Positions 50,747 to 59,800 of a stretch of DNA of 64,000 bases are shown here, piece by piece (position 1 is the stretch's first letter; every line of letters starts with the position of its first letter). Source of the stretch: Polydactylus sextarius (lineage: Eukaryota > Chordata > Actinopteri > Polynemidae); NCBI GenBank assembly GCA_016801845.1, contig CM028915.1, positions 9,793,001 to 9,857,000 on the forward strand, read 5' to 3'. A program made the position numbers and the translations under genes. The notes beneath the pieces were generated by a model. That model saw only the letters and a list, made by a program, of their open reading frames with translations. It did no database searches and was not told the origin of the DNA.

Positions 50747-53700
50747 GCATAACTTACCATTAAGTTTATCGACGTAACAGTATACATCATATGTCTCCGT
50801 GGGTTTCCTGGTTCCGTATGACCTTACTCCAGGTTTAGTCTTGAGGTTGCCATAGCAGCCATGCCTTGGTTTTGTAATTGGATATCTATGCAGTAAAAGA
50901 ATGGAAATGCCTGAGTTAAACTCATCTTATCTTTGTATTTTATGCCACATCAAAAAAAACAAAACAAATATATATCACTGGGGAGCAGAGTTTTTTAAAA
51001 GATATAACTTTTACTAACCTCACTGTCTGGTCGGCGAGCCAGCCAGCATCACACTGATCAAAGCCGTCCTCATAAGCTGCTTTTAGCTGCTCATATGTAG
51101 CAATGGTAGCGCCAATATTTTGGCAAGTTCTGACAGCGTTATTGTAGTCCAATGTATACCTGCTGGTCTTTGCTCGGTAGTGAAAGACAACACCTGGGGA
51201 AAAAACAGTTTTAAAAGTCATCCAGAAATGAAATATAATGGGGATTTGTATACAAACATTTAACATAGTGGGCTGGAATTCATCAGTATAATTTAAGTGC
51301 CATAAATTATGGCAAATGTCTTCTAAAGCGCACACCATGAGTGAAATAATTGACTCTCTCAGCTTCTTTGGAAAGGAGGAACTTTGCAATAAACCAAGAG
51401 GATAAGCGAAATACTCTACAGTTCACCACAAATGAACAAGATAACTGCAGATGATGCCATGGCCCTGAAATCCCCATATTTGTGGACAGTAAACTGATGC
51501 AGAAGATATGATTGATGGTCCTAATTAACATTGCAGATAGTTGGAAAAGAGGTTGTGAAGATTGTTAACCCGTGAAAACCAAAACTATCCCAGTATCCCC
51601 CCACTCCACCCATGTTTTCTACATCCCCAAAACATGAGTTATATCTCCCTGAATACTTCTCAAGTCAAAAAACATAGAATACACATAATGACACTAGGTA
51701 AGGACTGGTAGTCCCCTTCCCCCAGGAAACTGCCTTGGAGGTACTGCAATAATGTTGCATTATCCGTAATTTAAACCTTGTGTGAAGTTAATGAGTGATA
51801 TTGGGGAATTCTGTCTTTGCTCAGTGAAGGCAGTAAAAAAGACTTGGTAACACCCACTAAGTGCCCCACCAAAAAGAAAAATCTCCACTGACAAGGTGGC
51901 ATCCAAGATGACTGGGACATATGAGGTCATAAAGCTCTTCTATTTACCCATACCAGCATCTGGATTGCCATCCACATTTGGACTGTAATGGCTAATAGGC
52001 TTATATGTATGAAAAGTGGAATTCAAACACTGCTGTACTTGGTATGGACTGGAACCCAAAGTCTCATCTGACTCTTTTTTAAGATTGCATTGCCTCTAAA
52101 ATAAGAACAACTGAAAACTGTGGTTACTCTGTGTAACTACTGGGTAGCTGCAGCTATCAAAGTAAGCAGAAGGGCGCCCATACTTCTTTCATACGTTTAC
52201 ATTTCTATCACCACTAGTATAGCATTTCACTACTATTAAGCCCTTGCATCAACACCCCTTCTACATTTACAGAGTATCTAGGGAAAGTTATTTTAGCATT
52301 TTTTGTATGATTCCAGTATGATTTGGGAAGGATATCATGAGAGCCTTACCATTGACATTGAGGTTGACTGTATCCTGGGTGTCTTCAATGCCGTACATAA
52401 CCTCACAGCGATAGGTGCCCGCATCACTCGCACGCAATTTGACCATAGTCAGTGAGGCATCACCAACATCCTCAGGATGACTGGGCACCGATACACGGCT
52501 CCTGTAGCTGGACCCTATTTTGATGACCCCATTTTGTGCCACCAGCACTGTGGATTCTACCTCTCCTTCTATTTTGGTCCATTTGATTCGCAAGTAATCT
52601 CTGCTATAGATGGTTGTTCCATTGGGACTGATGACTGGTGCCGAGGTTGGGATTGTGGAGAAGAAGCAGGGAAGATTTACCTTCCCTGACAGGGACCCAG
52701 TGACTGGTCTGATTATCGATAATGAGTTGGAGGCTGAAAGGCAAAACACAGAAGGGTTAAATGCAGCTTTGACTCATTCTCATTAACTTATTAACTCATT
52801 CTCATTTATTTTTATGCTTTTACTGTCTTTCATACAAATACACATATCCTCTGCTTACTCTCATCCTAGCAGATGCAAGTAGACACTATAAACTGACCCA
52901 CTCATTTACATTGACAGGGTGTAACAACTACACCCAATCTAATAAAGAAAACATGCATCATGGCCTGAAAATGGCTCTTGGAAAATCAAACCTCATCCTT
53001 AAAATGATGGGTGTGGGAACACATTTAACACAGAGACTTTTTTTATGTTTGAAGTTAAAATAATTGGTCAAACATGAGAAACACGGTTGCATCACTTCAT
53101 GTTATGTATTTATTTGTTACCTGTATGTGTTTTATGTCTACCTGTCACAACTGATGACAAGTAGACCCAAACAAATTAAAATGAAACATCATCATTGTGA
53201 TACACGCTGAACAACATTGCATATGTCATTTCTCATGACCCCCTACACCACTCTCATTTGAAAATTGACTGCTGTTTTTATACACCCACATTACAGTACA
53301 TGGTAAAGATATTTAATTTAATGCTTTGCATTTTGAATATTCTGTTGAGTAGATGCTCTGCTGATGCACTGCTTCTACACCAGACAAGGTTAACAGTTAC
53401 TATGCTTAATCCCCTTCCCCCATTGAGCTCTGTCCATTTATTCATAGTTGGTGACTGTGTCATAGTCTCATTCTATTTACATGTGAAGCATAAAGGATGT
53501 CAGACATGATGTCAGACACAAATGAATGACAACAAGGTGAATCACACTTAGCCCTATGGAAAGGAAGAAGATTCAGTCTTGGCTTTTTTTTTCTTTTCTT
53601 TTTTTTTTGAACAGGGTAGTTGAACACAGGGAGCAATGCTGGGAATGCTGTGGAAACACTGGTGGGACAGCCCAGAGGCACAACTGTGTGTTTTAACACA

Positions 53701-54154
53701 AGGCCTTATTAAGAAGATGGGTGAAACCAGCTGTTGCTTCCAGACTGGGAGCAGAATCCTAATTGAAAGGTGTCAATCCACACCCAGAGACAGCCAGGGA
53801 CAAGTTGGCCAGAAAATTACTGAATAAATTACTGAAAAATACTGAATATGATCATCATTATATTTAGGAAAAGTGTGAAACTTTTTAATGCACTTAAGTG
53901 GTCATGAACTTCCACTGAATGTGACCATGTCAAATGACTTTGTGTTTGATGAAACACAGAGGAGTGAGAAGGGAAAGGGAGCAGAAACAGAGAGAGAGGG
54001 AGGGGGGGATTTAGGGAAGGAGGGTGGAAAAGAGGAGCAGCTGAGAATAAGAGAAGCACAGGGACAAGGATTTTCCTGATTGTGACTTACCTGTTGCAGT
54101 TGCAACTTCACAGATGCAGCATAACCACAGGATATGCTTTATATTTAGTAACAT
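14233..54154 (-). CDS. vcan: vcan, versican core protein (gene-level CDS span, 14 coding exons)
   Basis: Large extracellular chondroitin sulfate proteoglycan. Coding exons 5' to 3' on the - strand: 54154-54091, 52733-52350, 51193-51019, 50885-50758, 49087-48794, 46255-45497, 39358-18965, 18868-18755, 18598-18485, 17458-17300, 17066-16984, 14955-14811, 14680-14498, 14390-14233. All junctions are GT/AG and phases agree. Layout: signal (1-21), Ig (22-149), Link 1 (150-250), Link 2 (251-348), GAG-alpha (349-601), GAG-beta (602-7399), then EGF, EGF, C-type lectin, CCP and basic tail (7400-7717). G1 of 348 residues equals the human length. Identification as versican rather than aggrecan, brevican or neurocan rests on the Ig motif YGIEDTQDTV, the lectin segment GWHKFQGHCYKYF and the tail start MNPSNYQRT. 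The total of 7,717 residues is nominal: frame-breaking indels in GAG-beta (28.2-34.2 kb) interrupt the literal reading. Confidence 0.93.
14498..14680 (-). CDS. vcan: vcan exon: G3 CCP/sushi module
   Basis: A 183 bp phase 1-1 exon. It reads VACSQPPLVENARTFGKKRE, RYEINSLVRYQC, IIRCRGDGQWDIPKITC. Four cysteines and the G-x-W of complement control modules are present. Donor AATC|GTAAGT leaves phase 1. Confidence 0.94.
14811..14955 (-). CDS. vcan: vcan exon: G3 C-type lectin domain, part 3
   Basis: Begins QYENWRPNQPDSFFSSGEDC and continues WHEDGQWNDVPCNYHLTFTC. Q-P-D and W-N-D are the calcium-site motifs of the fold. The three remaining cysteines (EDC, VPC, FTC) complete the disulfides. Ends phase 1 at G|GTAGAA. 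Confidence 0.94.
14956..16983 (-). other. vcan: vcan intron between lectin exons 2 and 3
   Basis: A 2.0 kb intron. It contains a C-run at about 15834-15842 and a T/TG-rich stretch at about 16084-16145. No exon or recognisable mobile element. The flanking introns (14391-14497, 14681-14810, 17067-17299) are short. Confidence 0.8.
16984..17066 (-). CDS. vcan: vcan exon: G3 C-type lectin domain, part 2
   Basis: An 83 bp exon reading LGQDYQWIGLNDKMFDSDF, RWTDGSPM, with the central WIGLND motif. It ends in phase 0 at ATG|GTAAGA, the only phase 0 junction in the gene. Confidence 0.93.
17300..17458 (-). CDS. vcan: vcan exon: G3 C-type lectin domain, part 1
   Basis: Begins DTEICGYGWHKFQGHCYKYF and ends SHEEQQFVNR with a split arginine codon at donor C|GTGAGT. 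It contains the lectin-domain cysteines ICGYGW, GHCYKY and RECRMQGAHL. The WHKFQGHCYKYF and ILSHEEQ motifs are lectican-specific. Lectican lectin domains bind tenascins and fibulins. Confidence 0.95.
17459..18484 (-). other. vcan: vcan intron between EGF 2 and lectin exon 1
   Basis: A 1.0 kb phase 1 intron with nothing recognisable in it. The EGF 1 to EGF 2 intron is 156 bp (18599-18754) and the GAG-beta to EGF 1 intron only 96 bp (18869-18964). Confidence 0.85.
18485..18598 (-). CDS. vcan: vcan exon: G3 EGF-like module 2 (calcium-binding type)
   Basis: A 114 bp phase 1-1 exon beginning DIDECQSNPCRNGGTCVDG and ending SYSGLYCEE. D-I-D-E-C is the calcium-binding EGF signature. Six cysteines are present. 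Acceptor TCCAG, donor GG|GTAAG. Confidence 0.94.
18755..18868 (-). CDS. vcan: vcan exon: G3 EGF-like module 1
   Basis: A 114 bp phase 1-1 exon. Six cysteines in EGF spacing are seen in HSCSEEICLNGGTCY and TYTCSCAPGYSGYRC. It follows GAG-beta (or GAG-alpha or Link 2 in skipped isoforms) through a split glycine codon. No calcium-binding D-x-D/N-E start is visible, in contrast to the next module. Confidence 0.93.
18965..39358 (-). CDS. vcan: vcan exon: GAG-beta region, giant, with chondroitin sulfate repeat array
   Basis: A single 20,394 bp phase 1-1 exon, nominally 6,798 codons; mammalian GAG-beta is about 1,750. The acceptor TTTTACAG lies at its high end and the donor CCAG|GTATGT at its low end. 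It has three parts in protein order. First is an N-terminal unique part (39358 to about 37700) with FINGKHEITLEPQNPG, which matches the conserved start of versican GAG-beta. Next is a tandem array of about 275-residue units (about 37700-22610). Last is a C-terminal unique S/T/E-rich part (about 22610-18965) with acidic Ser-Gly sites such as DSGSGS, SSGEDDGSGD and ESGSGEL. Frame is open from 18965 to about 28215 and from about 34160 to 39358. Between them several indels shift the frame, yet exon length stays a multiple of three. Confidence 0.9.
28560..28605 (-). repeat. vcan: 18 bp in-frame tandem duplication inside one array unit
   Basis: The segment coding for TVQTRS is doubled at this point only, adding six residues (TVQTRSTVQTRA). 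It is a small in-frame slippage event private to one unit. Confidence 0.8.
32640..33130 (-). repeat. vcan: degraded unit of the GAG-beta array
   Basis: This unit is recognisable but riddled with small deletions relative to its neighbours. The PSVTASPQ segment is missing, the IGSTMG segment is shortened, the EGSG-coding segment at about 33000 is lost, and single-base differences occur at about 33103 and 33119. The frame is broken in several places. Neighbouring units on both sides are clean over hundreds of bases, so this may be a badly resolved consensus rather than a real pseudo-unit. Confidence 0.8.
37288..38000 (-). repeat. vcan: diverged N-terminal edge of the GAG-beta array
   Basis: In protein order the array begins with a degraded half unit (LSPETQKSVTTVQTNARTT, then EESSKFPT and DSPVSFETSSKSITAIPSL). 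A first nearly complete unit follows with changes such as SSKSTSVESIPSITGS. A lone EKPTALPV segment upstream, at about 37.8 kb, resembles the internal motif EKPTALPIG. Edge divergence of this kind is expected when interior units are homogenised by unequal exchange. Confidence 0.75.
40890..40931. repeat. 42 bp imperfect palindrome rich in GCTAGC/TTAGCA
   Basis: The sequence begins CTAGTTAGCATG and ends CATGCTAACTAG, which are reverse complements of each other, with a mostly complementary centre. GCTAGC/GCTAAC-rich stretches like this recur in fish genomes. Confidence 0.8.
41647..41702. repeat. (TG)n / (CA)n microsatellite pair
   Basis: A TG run interrupted by one TATG is followed within 10 bp by a CA-rich run in the opposite sense, so the two halves are partly self-complementary. 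It is intronic. Confidence 0.9.
42639..43111. mobile_element. non-autonomous DNA transposon-like element with about 23 bp terminal inverted repeats
   Basis: Left end 42639-42661 and right end 43089-43111 are inverted copies of one another (21 of 23 positions, core GGCTTCACACTGTCG). The 473 bp element has no ORF of note and is more GC-rich than its intronic surroundings. I see no convincing target-site duplication, so the superfamily is not assigned. Confidence 0.6.
43828..43985 (+). mobile_element. fragment resembling an abundant teleost dispersed repeat
   Basis: The stretch with CAAAACATATGTTATC, CCACCATGAGTAAGCACTTG and AAAAAACTCCCTTTACAA resembles, from memory, a very common fish interspersed repeat. 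That repeat has a core of the type 'accatgagcaagcacttgg' followed by 'aaaaactccctttaacag'. It is degraded and without coding sequence. The family name is not certain. Confidence 0.45.
45337..45472 (+). mobile_element. probable degraded LINE 3' end
   Basis: The order of motifs GGTTCAAACC, GATAGACCAGTAACTTGTCC, GGATCCAGCAC, CAACCCTCGA, AGATAAGTGGGATAAC and ATGAAAAATGCATGG parallels the 3' ends of fish LINE elements. Those read '...ggctggcgacctgtccaggg... ctccagcacccccgcgaccct... gataagcggt... aatggatgg'. The copy ends about 25 bp before the GAG-alpha donor. It is an old, mutated copy. Confidence 0.45.
45497..46255 (-). CDS. vcan: vcan exon: GAG-alpha region (short, without Ser-Gly)
   Basis: A 759 bp phase 1-1 exon, 253 residues, between acceptor TTTTCAG and donor TCAG|GTAAGA. 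It starts GRREVINQTSF and is rich in T, S, E and P, with one cysteine (TIQCELYD) and sequons at NQTS and NNTT-like GNTT. It sits where GAG-alpha lies in versican genes but is about a quarter of the mammalian length (about 987 residues). I find no Ser-Gly dipeptide in it, so no canonical chondroitin sulfate site; mucin-type O-glycosylation is still plausible. Only position and composition support the alpha label; sequence similarity to mammalian GAG-alpha is not visible. Confidence 0.85.
46256..48793 (-). other. vcan: vcan intron between Link 2 and GAG-alpha
   Basis: A 2.5 kb phase 1 intron with no recognisable gene or repeat beyond short A-runs. No Ser-Gly rich open frame occurs here, so I find no additional GAG-alpha exon. 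Confidence 0.8.
48794..49087 (-). CDS. vcan: vcan exon: G1 Link module 2
   Basis: Begins GEVYFAPVTHKMTFEEA and ends LGAYCFK G|GTAAAC (phase 1). Four cysteines: HEECKK, DRCDYGW, MQCGGG, AYCFK. It completes the hyaluronan-binding tandem with Link module 1. Because the donor is phase 1, this exon can splice in frame to GAG-alpha, GAG-beta or directly to EGF 1, the basis for V0, V1, V2 and V3 type isoforms. Confidence 0.95.
49088..50757 (-). other. vcan: vcan intron between Link 1b and Link 2
   Basis: A 1.7 kb phase 1 intron. It ends, on the + strand side at about 50711-50746, with a pentanucleotide (TTTTC)n and T-run simple repeat next to the donor of the preceding exon. Nothing else recognised. 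Confidence 0.8.
50758..50885 (-). CDS. vcan: vcan exon: G1 Link module 1, second half
   Basis: Begins (R)YPITKPRHGCYG and ends ETYDVYCYVDKLNG, supplying cysteines 3 and 4 of Link module 1 (HGCYG, VYCYV). Acceptor GCATAG, donor G|GTAAGT. The intron directly after the donor begins with a (TTTTC)-type simple repeat, read on the + strand at about 50711-50746. Confidence 0.95.
51019..51193 (-). CDS. vcan: vcan exon: G1 Link module 1, first half
   Basis: Starts GVVFHYRAKTSRYTLDY and ends QCDAGWLADQTVR with the arginine codon split AG|A (phase 2) at donor GTTAGT. It carries cysteines 1 and 2 of the module (RTCQN, DQCDAG). The motif YEDGFDQCDAGWLADQTVR is nearly invariant in lecticans. Confidence 0.95.
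51194..52349 (-). other. vcan: vcan intron between Ig and Link 1a
   Basis: A 1.2 kb phase 1 intron; nothing recognised. The intron splitting Link module 1 (50886-51018) is only 133 bp. Confidence 0.8.
52350..52733 (-). CDS. vcan: vcan exon: G1 immunoglobulin V-type domain
   Basis: Acceptor TTTCAG and donor G|GTAAGG flank a phase 1 exon. Visible are VNLPCFF (first cysteine), a sequon N-G-T, LRIKWTK, VLVAQNGVIKIG, DVGDASLTMVK and DAGTYRCEVMYGIEDTQDTV. This domain pairs with the Ig domain of link protein, whose gene hapln1 is the neighbour. The match to versican over this exon is strong and ungapped in the core motifs. Confidence 0.95.
52734..54090 (-). other. vcan: vcan intron between signal and Ig exons
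   Basis: A 1.4 kb phase 1 intron. A purine-rich tract (GAGAGAGGGAGGGGGGG) lies at about 53990-54008. No other feature seen. Confidence 0.8.
54091..54154 (-). CDS. vcan: vcan first coding exon: signal peptide
   Basis: The ATG at 54154-54152 follows an acceptor AG (54156-54155) directly, so the 5' UTR comes from an upstream non-coding exon, as in other versican genes. It reads MLLNIKHILWLCCICEVATA, a hydrophobic signal peptide closely similar to that of mammalian versican, and ends ACA G before GTAAGT (phase 1). Confidence 0.9.
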
Positions 54155-55689
54155 CTGTTGGAAAAATAAGAAAAGGTAGATTAGGAAACACCATCGTGCA
54201 AGGAATTTATTTTCTCCTGCTGTTTCAAGACCATGTGTGATCTTAAGCAGAAAAAAAATTGTTAGAAATAAAACATTTTATCTACATGTTAAAAAAACAA
54301 AGCAGCATTTCTCTAATATTGGGTCACATTTATTTAAAAGCCCTCAAAATCATCAGACTACTAGTGTTTGCAGAAATTTGTCAGAAATAGGATTTTGTGG
54401 CAAAAACGACACTAATGTTTTGTGGGTGGCAAGGCTGAAAGGTAAAACTTCCTGTGGGGTCGAATTGCAGAGTTTGTGGAGACAGGAGGACTAGTGACCC
54501 CCCCACCCCCCTACTTGACTTGCACCTACTGTATAAACACAAGTGGTGGCTCACAGTGGGAGATGGAAACTGCTATTCTCTTTAAAAAAAAAAAAAAAAA
54601 ACGAGACACCCAGTATGTAATGGTAATTTGCAATGAAAATAAAAGATCATCACGTAAAATATTTCAGGGTGGGTATAGTCTGTGATTGTGACTTAATTCC
54701 AGTACTCTGACACAAGACTATCCCGAGGATAGTCAACGGACCCACCCTAATGGAAACAAAATGAAATAAGACTTTGGGTTGACAAAAAAAAGAGTAAGTC
54801 GTCTGCGACTGAGTATTTGTTTTCGATTTTTTTTTTTTTTTTTTTTTTAAGTTAAAAAGTTAAACTTTTGAACAATGCCGATCCTAAGCGACAGACAGTT
54901 GCAGTTTTCTAGGAAATCACAAAAAAGAGAGACTTTCAAAAAGAGAGAGCAGTACTTAAGCATCACACAGGCGTATAATTGGTTGCAGATTTTTGGAGCG
55001 TGTTACCCTTAATGCGCACATCGGAAGGAGATGCTCCTTGCCACAAAACACATATATCTGCAACTGTGAAATAAAACACTTCTACTGTCATTCAGGAGGG
55101 AATTGATTAAAGCTTTGACTGTTACGTCACTCTGCCTTTTAGTGACTTTTAGTCCCTTTTTTTATTTATTTCCCAGAAACACCTGTTGCTTGAGGATGCT
55201 CCGAAATTATACGATAAATAATATCGTATTTAACAAGTGGAGTGATTTCAGATTGCGACATATAAAAAATGTAGAATAATCTCCAGTGCGCTGTGATTTT
55301 TGGAAGTTCACTTGAGCTTGCCCAGCAGCGGGACACACCAGCTTAGGTTATCTGAGGACAACATCACTGGGCGCGTTCCTGTTAACTAATTTCTTTGCAT
55401 CATTTGTAGACTGGGAAGTTAACTTAAATAATTCATTAGTTTAATTTATCAAACATTTACTTGATATCATGATAAAATATTATAAACATGAAAACAATAT
55501 GCGAATAATTGAGACAGAGGGAGAAAGTCAGTTCCATAATTGAATGTAATTGTCTCAATTTATTTGATAAAATTTAGGAAAACCTTACGTTTAAAGATGG
55601 TTTATTCCATAAAATGTACATATATCGATATCTTCCCTTAAATCCAGTTAGTCCCAATGCGTAACATGCGTGCGTAAAAAGTGCCCAAG
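54155..55689 (-). other. vcan: upstream part of vcan, probably intron 1
   Basis: The coding start directly follows a splice acceptor, so this is intron. It contains poly(A) and poly(T) tracts (about 54582-54600 and 54826-54849). No gene seen. Confidence 0.6.
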
Positions 55690-55995
55690 TAAGTCCACTC
55701 CAAAGCAGCGCAACCGCACTTATCTCCCCGGTGCGCCTTTCTCCTCTACTTGATGCTCCAGAGTTGCAGCGGTCCCACTCCGGAATGATCCTCGTTCTGA
55801 ACGGGACAACAAAAGTCGTGAAGAGTTGGCAAGAAGCAAGTTCAATTATGCCTGACGCAGTCTGTTATTTCGTCAGTGTGAGAGAGGAGGGGCAGAGTGC
55901 CCATCTGAAAAGTGAACGAGGAACCTTAGGGAGGAGGGAAAAAACTTAATTTGGTCATTTGCCAGAGTGGTGCATCCTCATCCAATCAGAACGCT
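55690..55995 (-). promoter_or_regulatory. candidate vcan promoter / non-coding exon 1
   Basis: A less AT-rich island in otherwise AT-rich DNA, with several CpGs, about 1.6 kb upstream of the vcan start codon. An inverted CCAAT (CCAATCAG on +, CTGATTGG on -) lies at about 55982. No clear TATA box sits at the right place. Versican genes have a non-coding exon 1 that may be far upstream, so this is a guess from composition and position only. Confidence 0.3.
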
Positions 55996-56792
55996 CCGAT
56001 ATCAGTGAAACTTTTTTTTTTTTTTTTGCAACCTACACATCTATAAGTTTGGAGTGAGAACATTGCCACTTTTCACAAAAAACTAAATGTGATATTTTCA
56101 CAATTAACCTAAAACTGATTCAACATGAATAAATTATACCAAATTATAAACTTTATCAAAGGTGTATCATGAATATATCGTTCGGTTGATATAACGATGG
56201 ATATAACGATAGATAAAATCCACTACCCCTGATGATGAAGTGTCATACTGGTGACATGTAGAGCGCATCAGTCATGTCCAGGGGTACGCGATGGAAACAG
56301 GGTGGTGCAGACATGTCCCGGGTTGATTCTGAGTCACAATTTACGGTTTATTTCAACACATCTCTGTCAAATTTGTTAGATGATTCTTCCAAATCCCGCT
56401 GAATCACTTTGGACACTACGTGTAGTCGCACACACAAAAGTAACAATCAAGTCTTTTCTGCCTCCAGAAAAGGTCCGGAACTGTTATTTTAGACACAGAC
56501 TTTAATTATAGTGTCTTTTGTGTTTACACGGATACAGTGCAGCGGTTATGTTAAGGAGAAACTTATTGTTCATCTACGTAAATAGATCATCTCAAGTGGA
56601 AAAGGGGTTATCTCTGATTAACATGACTCTTTGACTGAAGTGGCCGGGAGTCAGCAAACAGTGGTTAACTGGAACCTCTGTGCTTGACTTTTCCACAGGG
56701 GGGAGAGGCTGGACCATAGTTTATCAACCCTTCCCTAATAATCACCACGATTGGCTACTGCAAGATAGGTAGGAGGGTTCAGCTGAGTGAAC

Positions 56793-56796
<4 letters not shown>

Positions 56797-56882
<86 letters not shown>
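56797..56882 (+). repeat. (TG)43 microsatellite
   Basis: An uninterrupted dinucleotide run of 86 bp. Likely highly polymorphic. Confidence 0.97.
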
Positions 56883-56883
<1 letters not shown>

Positions 56884-59800
56884 TGGTAGGTAATCTGTTG
56901 TCTGGCAGTGATTATAACTCCCAGCAGAGTGGGATAAGAGTGTCTTTTCCTGTTAGTCTTCACTGAACTGCAAATAATTAAAGTTTATGTCTGGTGCAGA
57001 GTAAGAGTGGCATTTCACTGGCAATAAATAAATTAATCAAGAAAACAGATCAATTATTGAATAATCAAAACAACACAGGATAATTATTATTATTTGTCTG
57101 TCTGTTTATCTGTGTTGCCTAAACCAAATGGAGTTCATTTTTATTCTACATTCATTTCATTTCTCATTTGTTTTCATTTATATTTTTTTATTCTGAAATT
57201 GTGCCTAAAAATACACATTAGAGGTTCGATCTACTGCAAAAGGGATCATCAAGAGGGAATGACACTTCATTAGATAAAGAAAATATTCAAATTAATACTT
57301 GAATTTTTTTTATTTAATGATCTCCGTTCGATTTGACAAGTTTACAGCAAGATGTGTGAAGTTTTGCTATCATTTGGCTAGAGGGGTTTTATAGTATCAT
57401 GTTAATAGTGTTCCTTAATGAAAGCCTCTGAAAGATCTATTAGTTTGTGCATGTGAATCAAAACTGACAGGTAGGTCTGGTTGCTGACTCTACTGGGGCG
57501 GTCTAATTGTTTAAAATCATGGTCTTGCCCTCTGGAGTCAGAGCAGAGGTGATAAGCTTCTGACAGAAGAGACTGCCCCTCAAAGCCTTTAGGGCCCTTG
57601 TAAAAAGTCATAGGTGCCGTTTCCATACCTGTGTGCATTGTAATCATCTCAAGACTCAGCAACAGTTACATCTTTCCTCTGCAGGGCTGGACTGGTCTGA
57701 GAAAGAAAGGATGCAAGGAAGAGATGGAGGGCTGGAGATAACAAGTTTTAAATTCCAACTAATTTTCTTATCTCACATGTAAAACCTGCCACTTAAGGTG
57801 GTATCAAGCCTCTATTTGATGACAAAAATAGACTGAGTCATAAAGTGTTACACACATATTCTTGATATCAGCAGTTTGAGACGTGTTTTAACTAGCAGAG
57901 GAAACATAGATGCATGTGTAGCAATCAGTAATGGACTGACAAAGACAAACTGCATTCTGATGATACAGCTCCAGGAAACAGGTTGGAAAACTTAACTAAA
58001 CAACTTGACAGACAGTTGAAACGCCACTTCTGGGTGGAATTTGCTACCTGACCCCAGAATAATTTACAATGACTCAGTTTTTTGAGTTACAAGACTCATT
58101 TAATCATTTTTACTGTTTTAACTTCTTAACTGAGTCTGACTCATCGTTAAGTTTAAAGTTGCAAGTTACTTATTGCCGTGTAAAACCTCTCTACTGTATG
58201 CATAACTAGGGAAGTCCTGTTGCCTTTCACTACCTATAAATCAATGAGTCAAAGAGCCAATCAAAGAGTGTTTGATCCTGGTGATCCGCTGTGAAGGCCC
58301 CAAGTTGACCCACATATCACATGACCTATAAAAGGTGGTCTACCTCCGGCCCCATGCCACCTCAGACAGCATAAAAGGGGCGTTAAATTTCTTAAGACCC
58401 CAAGGAATCTGTCCTAATGAAACTCACATTTTGAAGGCTAAAGCTGCTCTGATCTGAATGTGTGTAGTTCCATGTCAGGATTTTTGTGTGGTCATGTAAA
58501 TGGATCATAAATGGAGTTTAGAAAACATGGCATCACTGTGAAACCATATAATACTTGACAGTATGTTCACTCCTGTGTAAATAAGCAAAATAAAAATATC
58601 TGCAATGATTGGCGCTTGAGACTGGCAATCGAGAATACAGAAGTAGCAGAGTATTGCTAGAAAAAATAAAGAAATGAATAATAGTGCATGACATGTTTCA
58701 CAATTCAAGTGTCAAACAAAAGCCAAACCTGTGACACAGACAGAGAAAAAACAGCTTGCAGTGATTTCCCAAGGTACACAGAAACAAGTCGTGGTGTGTG
58801 TGCATGTGTTGTTGTGAGTGAACCCCGTGTTTAGAGAAAAAATTGTGGGAAAATGAACCTTAATGTCTCTGGATAGTCATGAACCTTGATCCCTTGGAGC
58901 CAAGTGTGGAGGCCCAGACCACCAAAGCTGATCCCTTCAGCTTTAGTGAGAGGCCGTGAGAGGTAAATGACAGCACAGGAACTCATTTTAATCATGTTTC
59001 TTTAGAGTAAAATCAGGTCAATGTATGTTTTGCTTGCTTAAAAAGAAGATGTTTAATAATATTGAGGAGAAAGCAATACAAGGGAAGCATGCAAGGGTGC
59101 ACAGGTCTGACCAATACTTGGTTTTTGAGGCTGACACTGATATTTGAGAATCTTAATAGAACCCACAAATAACTTATTATATGATAAATTTCTCACATCG
59201 TTCTCTTTGTAGTTCAATGTATCTGTTAAAATATCATATTCTAGTCCATTTCTGATTATGATGTATAATCCTAAGGCAAATGTTGGACACACCTGCACAA
59301 ATGAGTATATAGCAAACCTCTCCAACCACATCAACATGTTTTGGGTAAAATATGTTTAAATTTGTAAAATTAGACAAAACTAAAATAAAACAAACAAACT
59401 GTGTTTTATTAGAAACAAAAACCAGACAGCAACTGTGCCACTCTTCCTTCCCAGCCAACCACACCCACTCGTTCTGTGGACTTCCGTACAACATAAAAAA
59501 TAATTGAAAGGAAAAAGAAAGAAAGGAAAAAAAAAAAGTGCACACTGCCATTGTGAAGATGACTCCAAAAGTGCCACAACTGTCTGGATGGTTTCAATAC
59601 CAGGTGTCAATCAACAGGGAGGTGTCATGTCATGGCAGTAACAGCTGGTAGACTGGTAGTCAGCAGGTCTGTAGGACATTACATGGACATGTAGGTGCAC
59701 TCAACATGTCATACTTCAGCTCTAGTAAAGAAACAGTAGTTTGAATCACAGTGTGGATCGGGTTTTGGGATGGCATGCATCTCCAGCTATTTCTCTTTAA

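Noticed and set aside
53888..54111. Overlapping ORFs of 60-76 codons on both strands next to the vcan signal exon
   Set aside because: They come from a purine-rich low-complexity tract in the intron, with no conservation evidence.
56742..56963. Histidine/threonine repeat protein on the - strand
   Set aside because: It is only the translation of the (TG)43 microsatellite.
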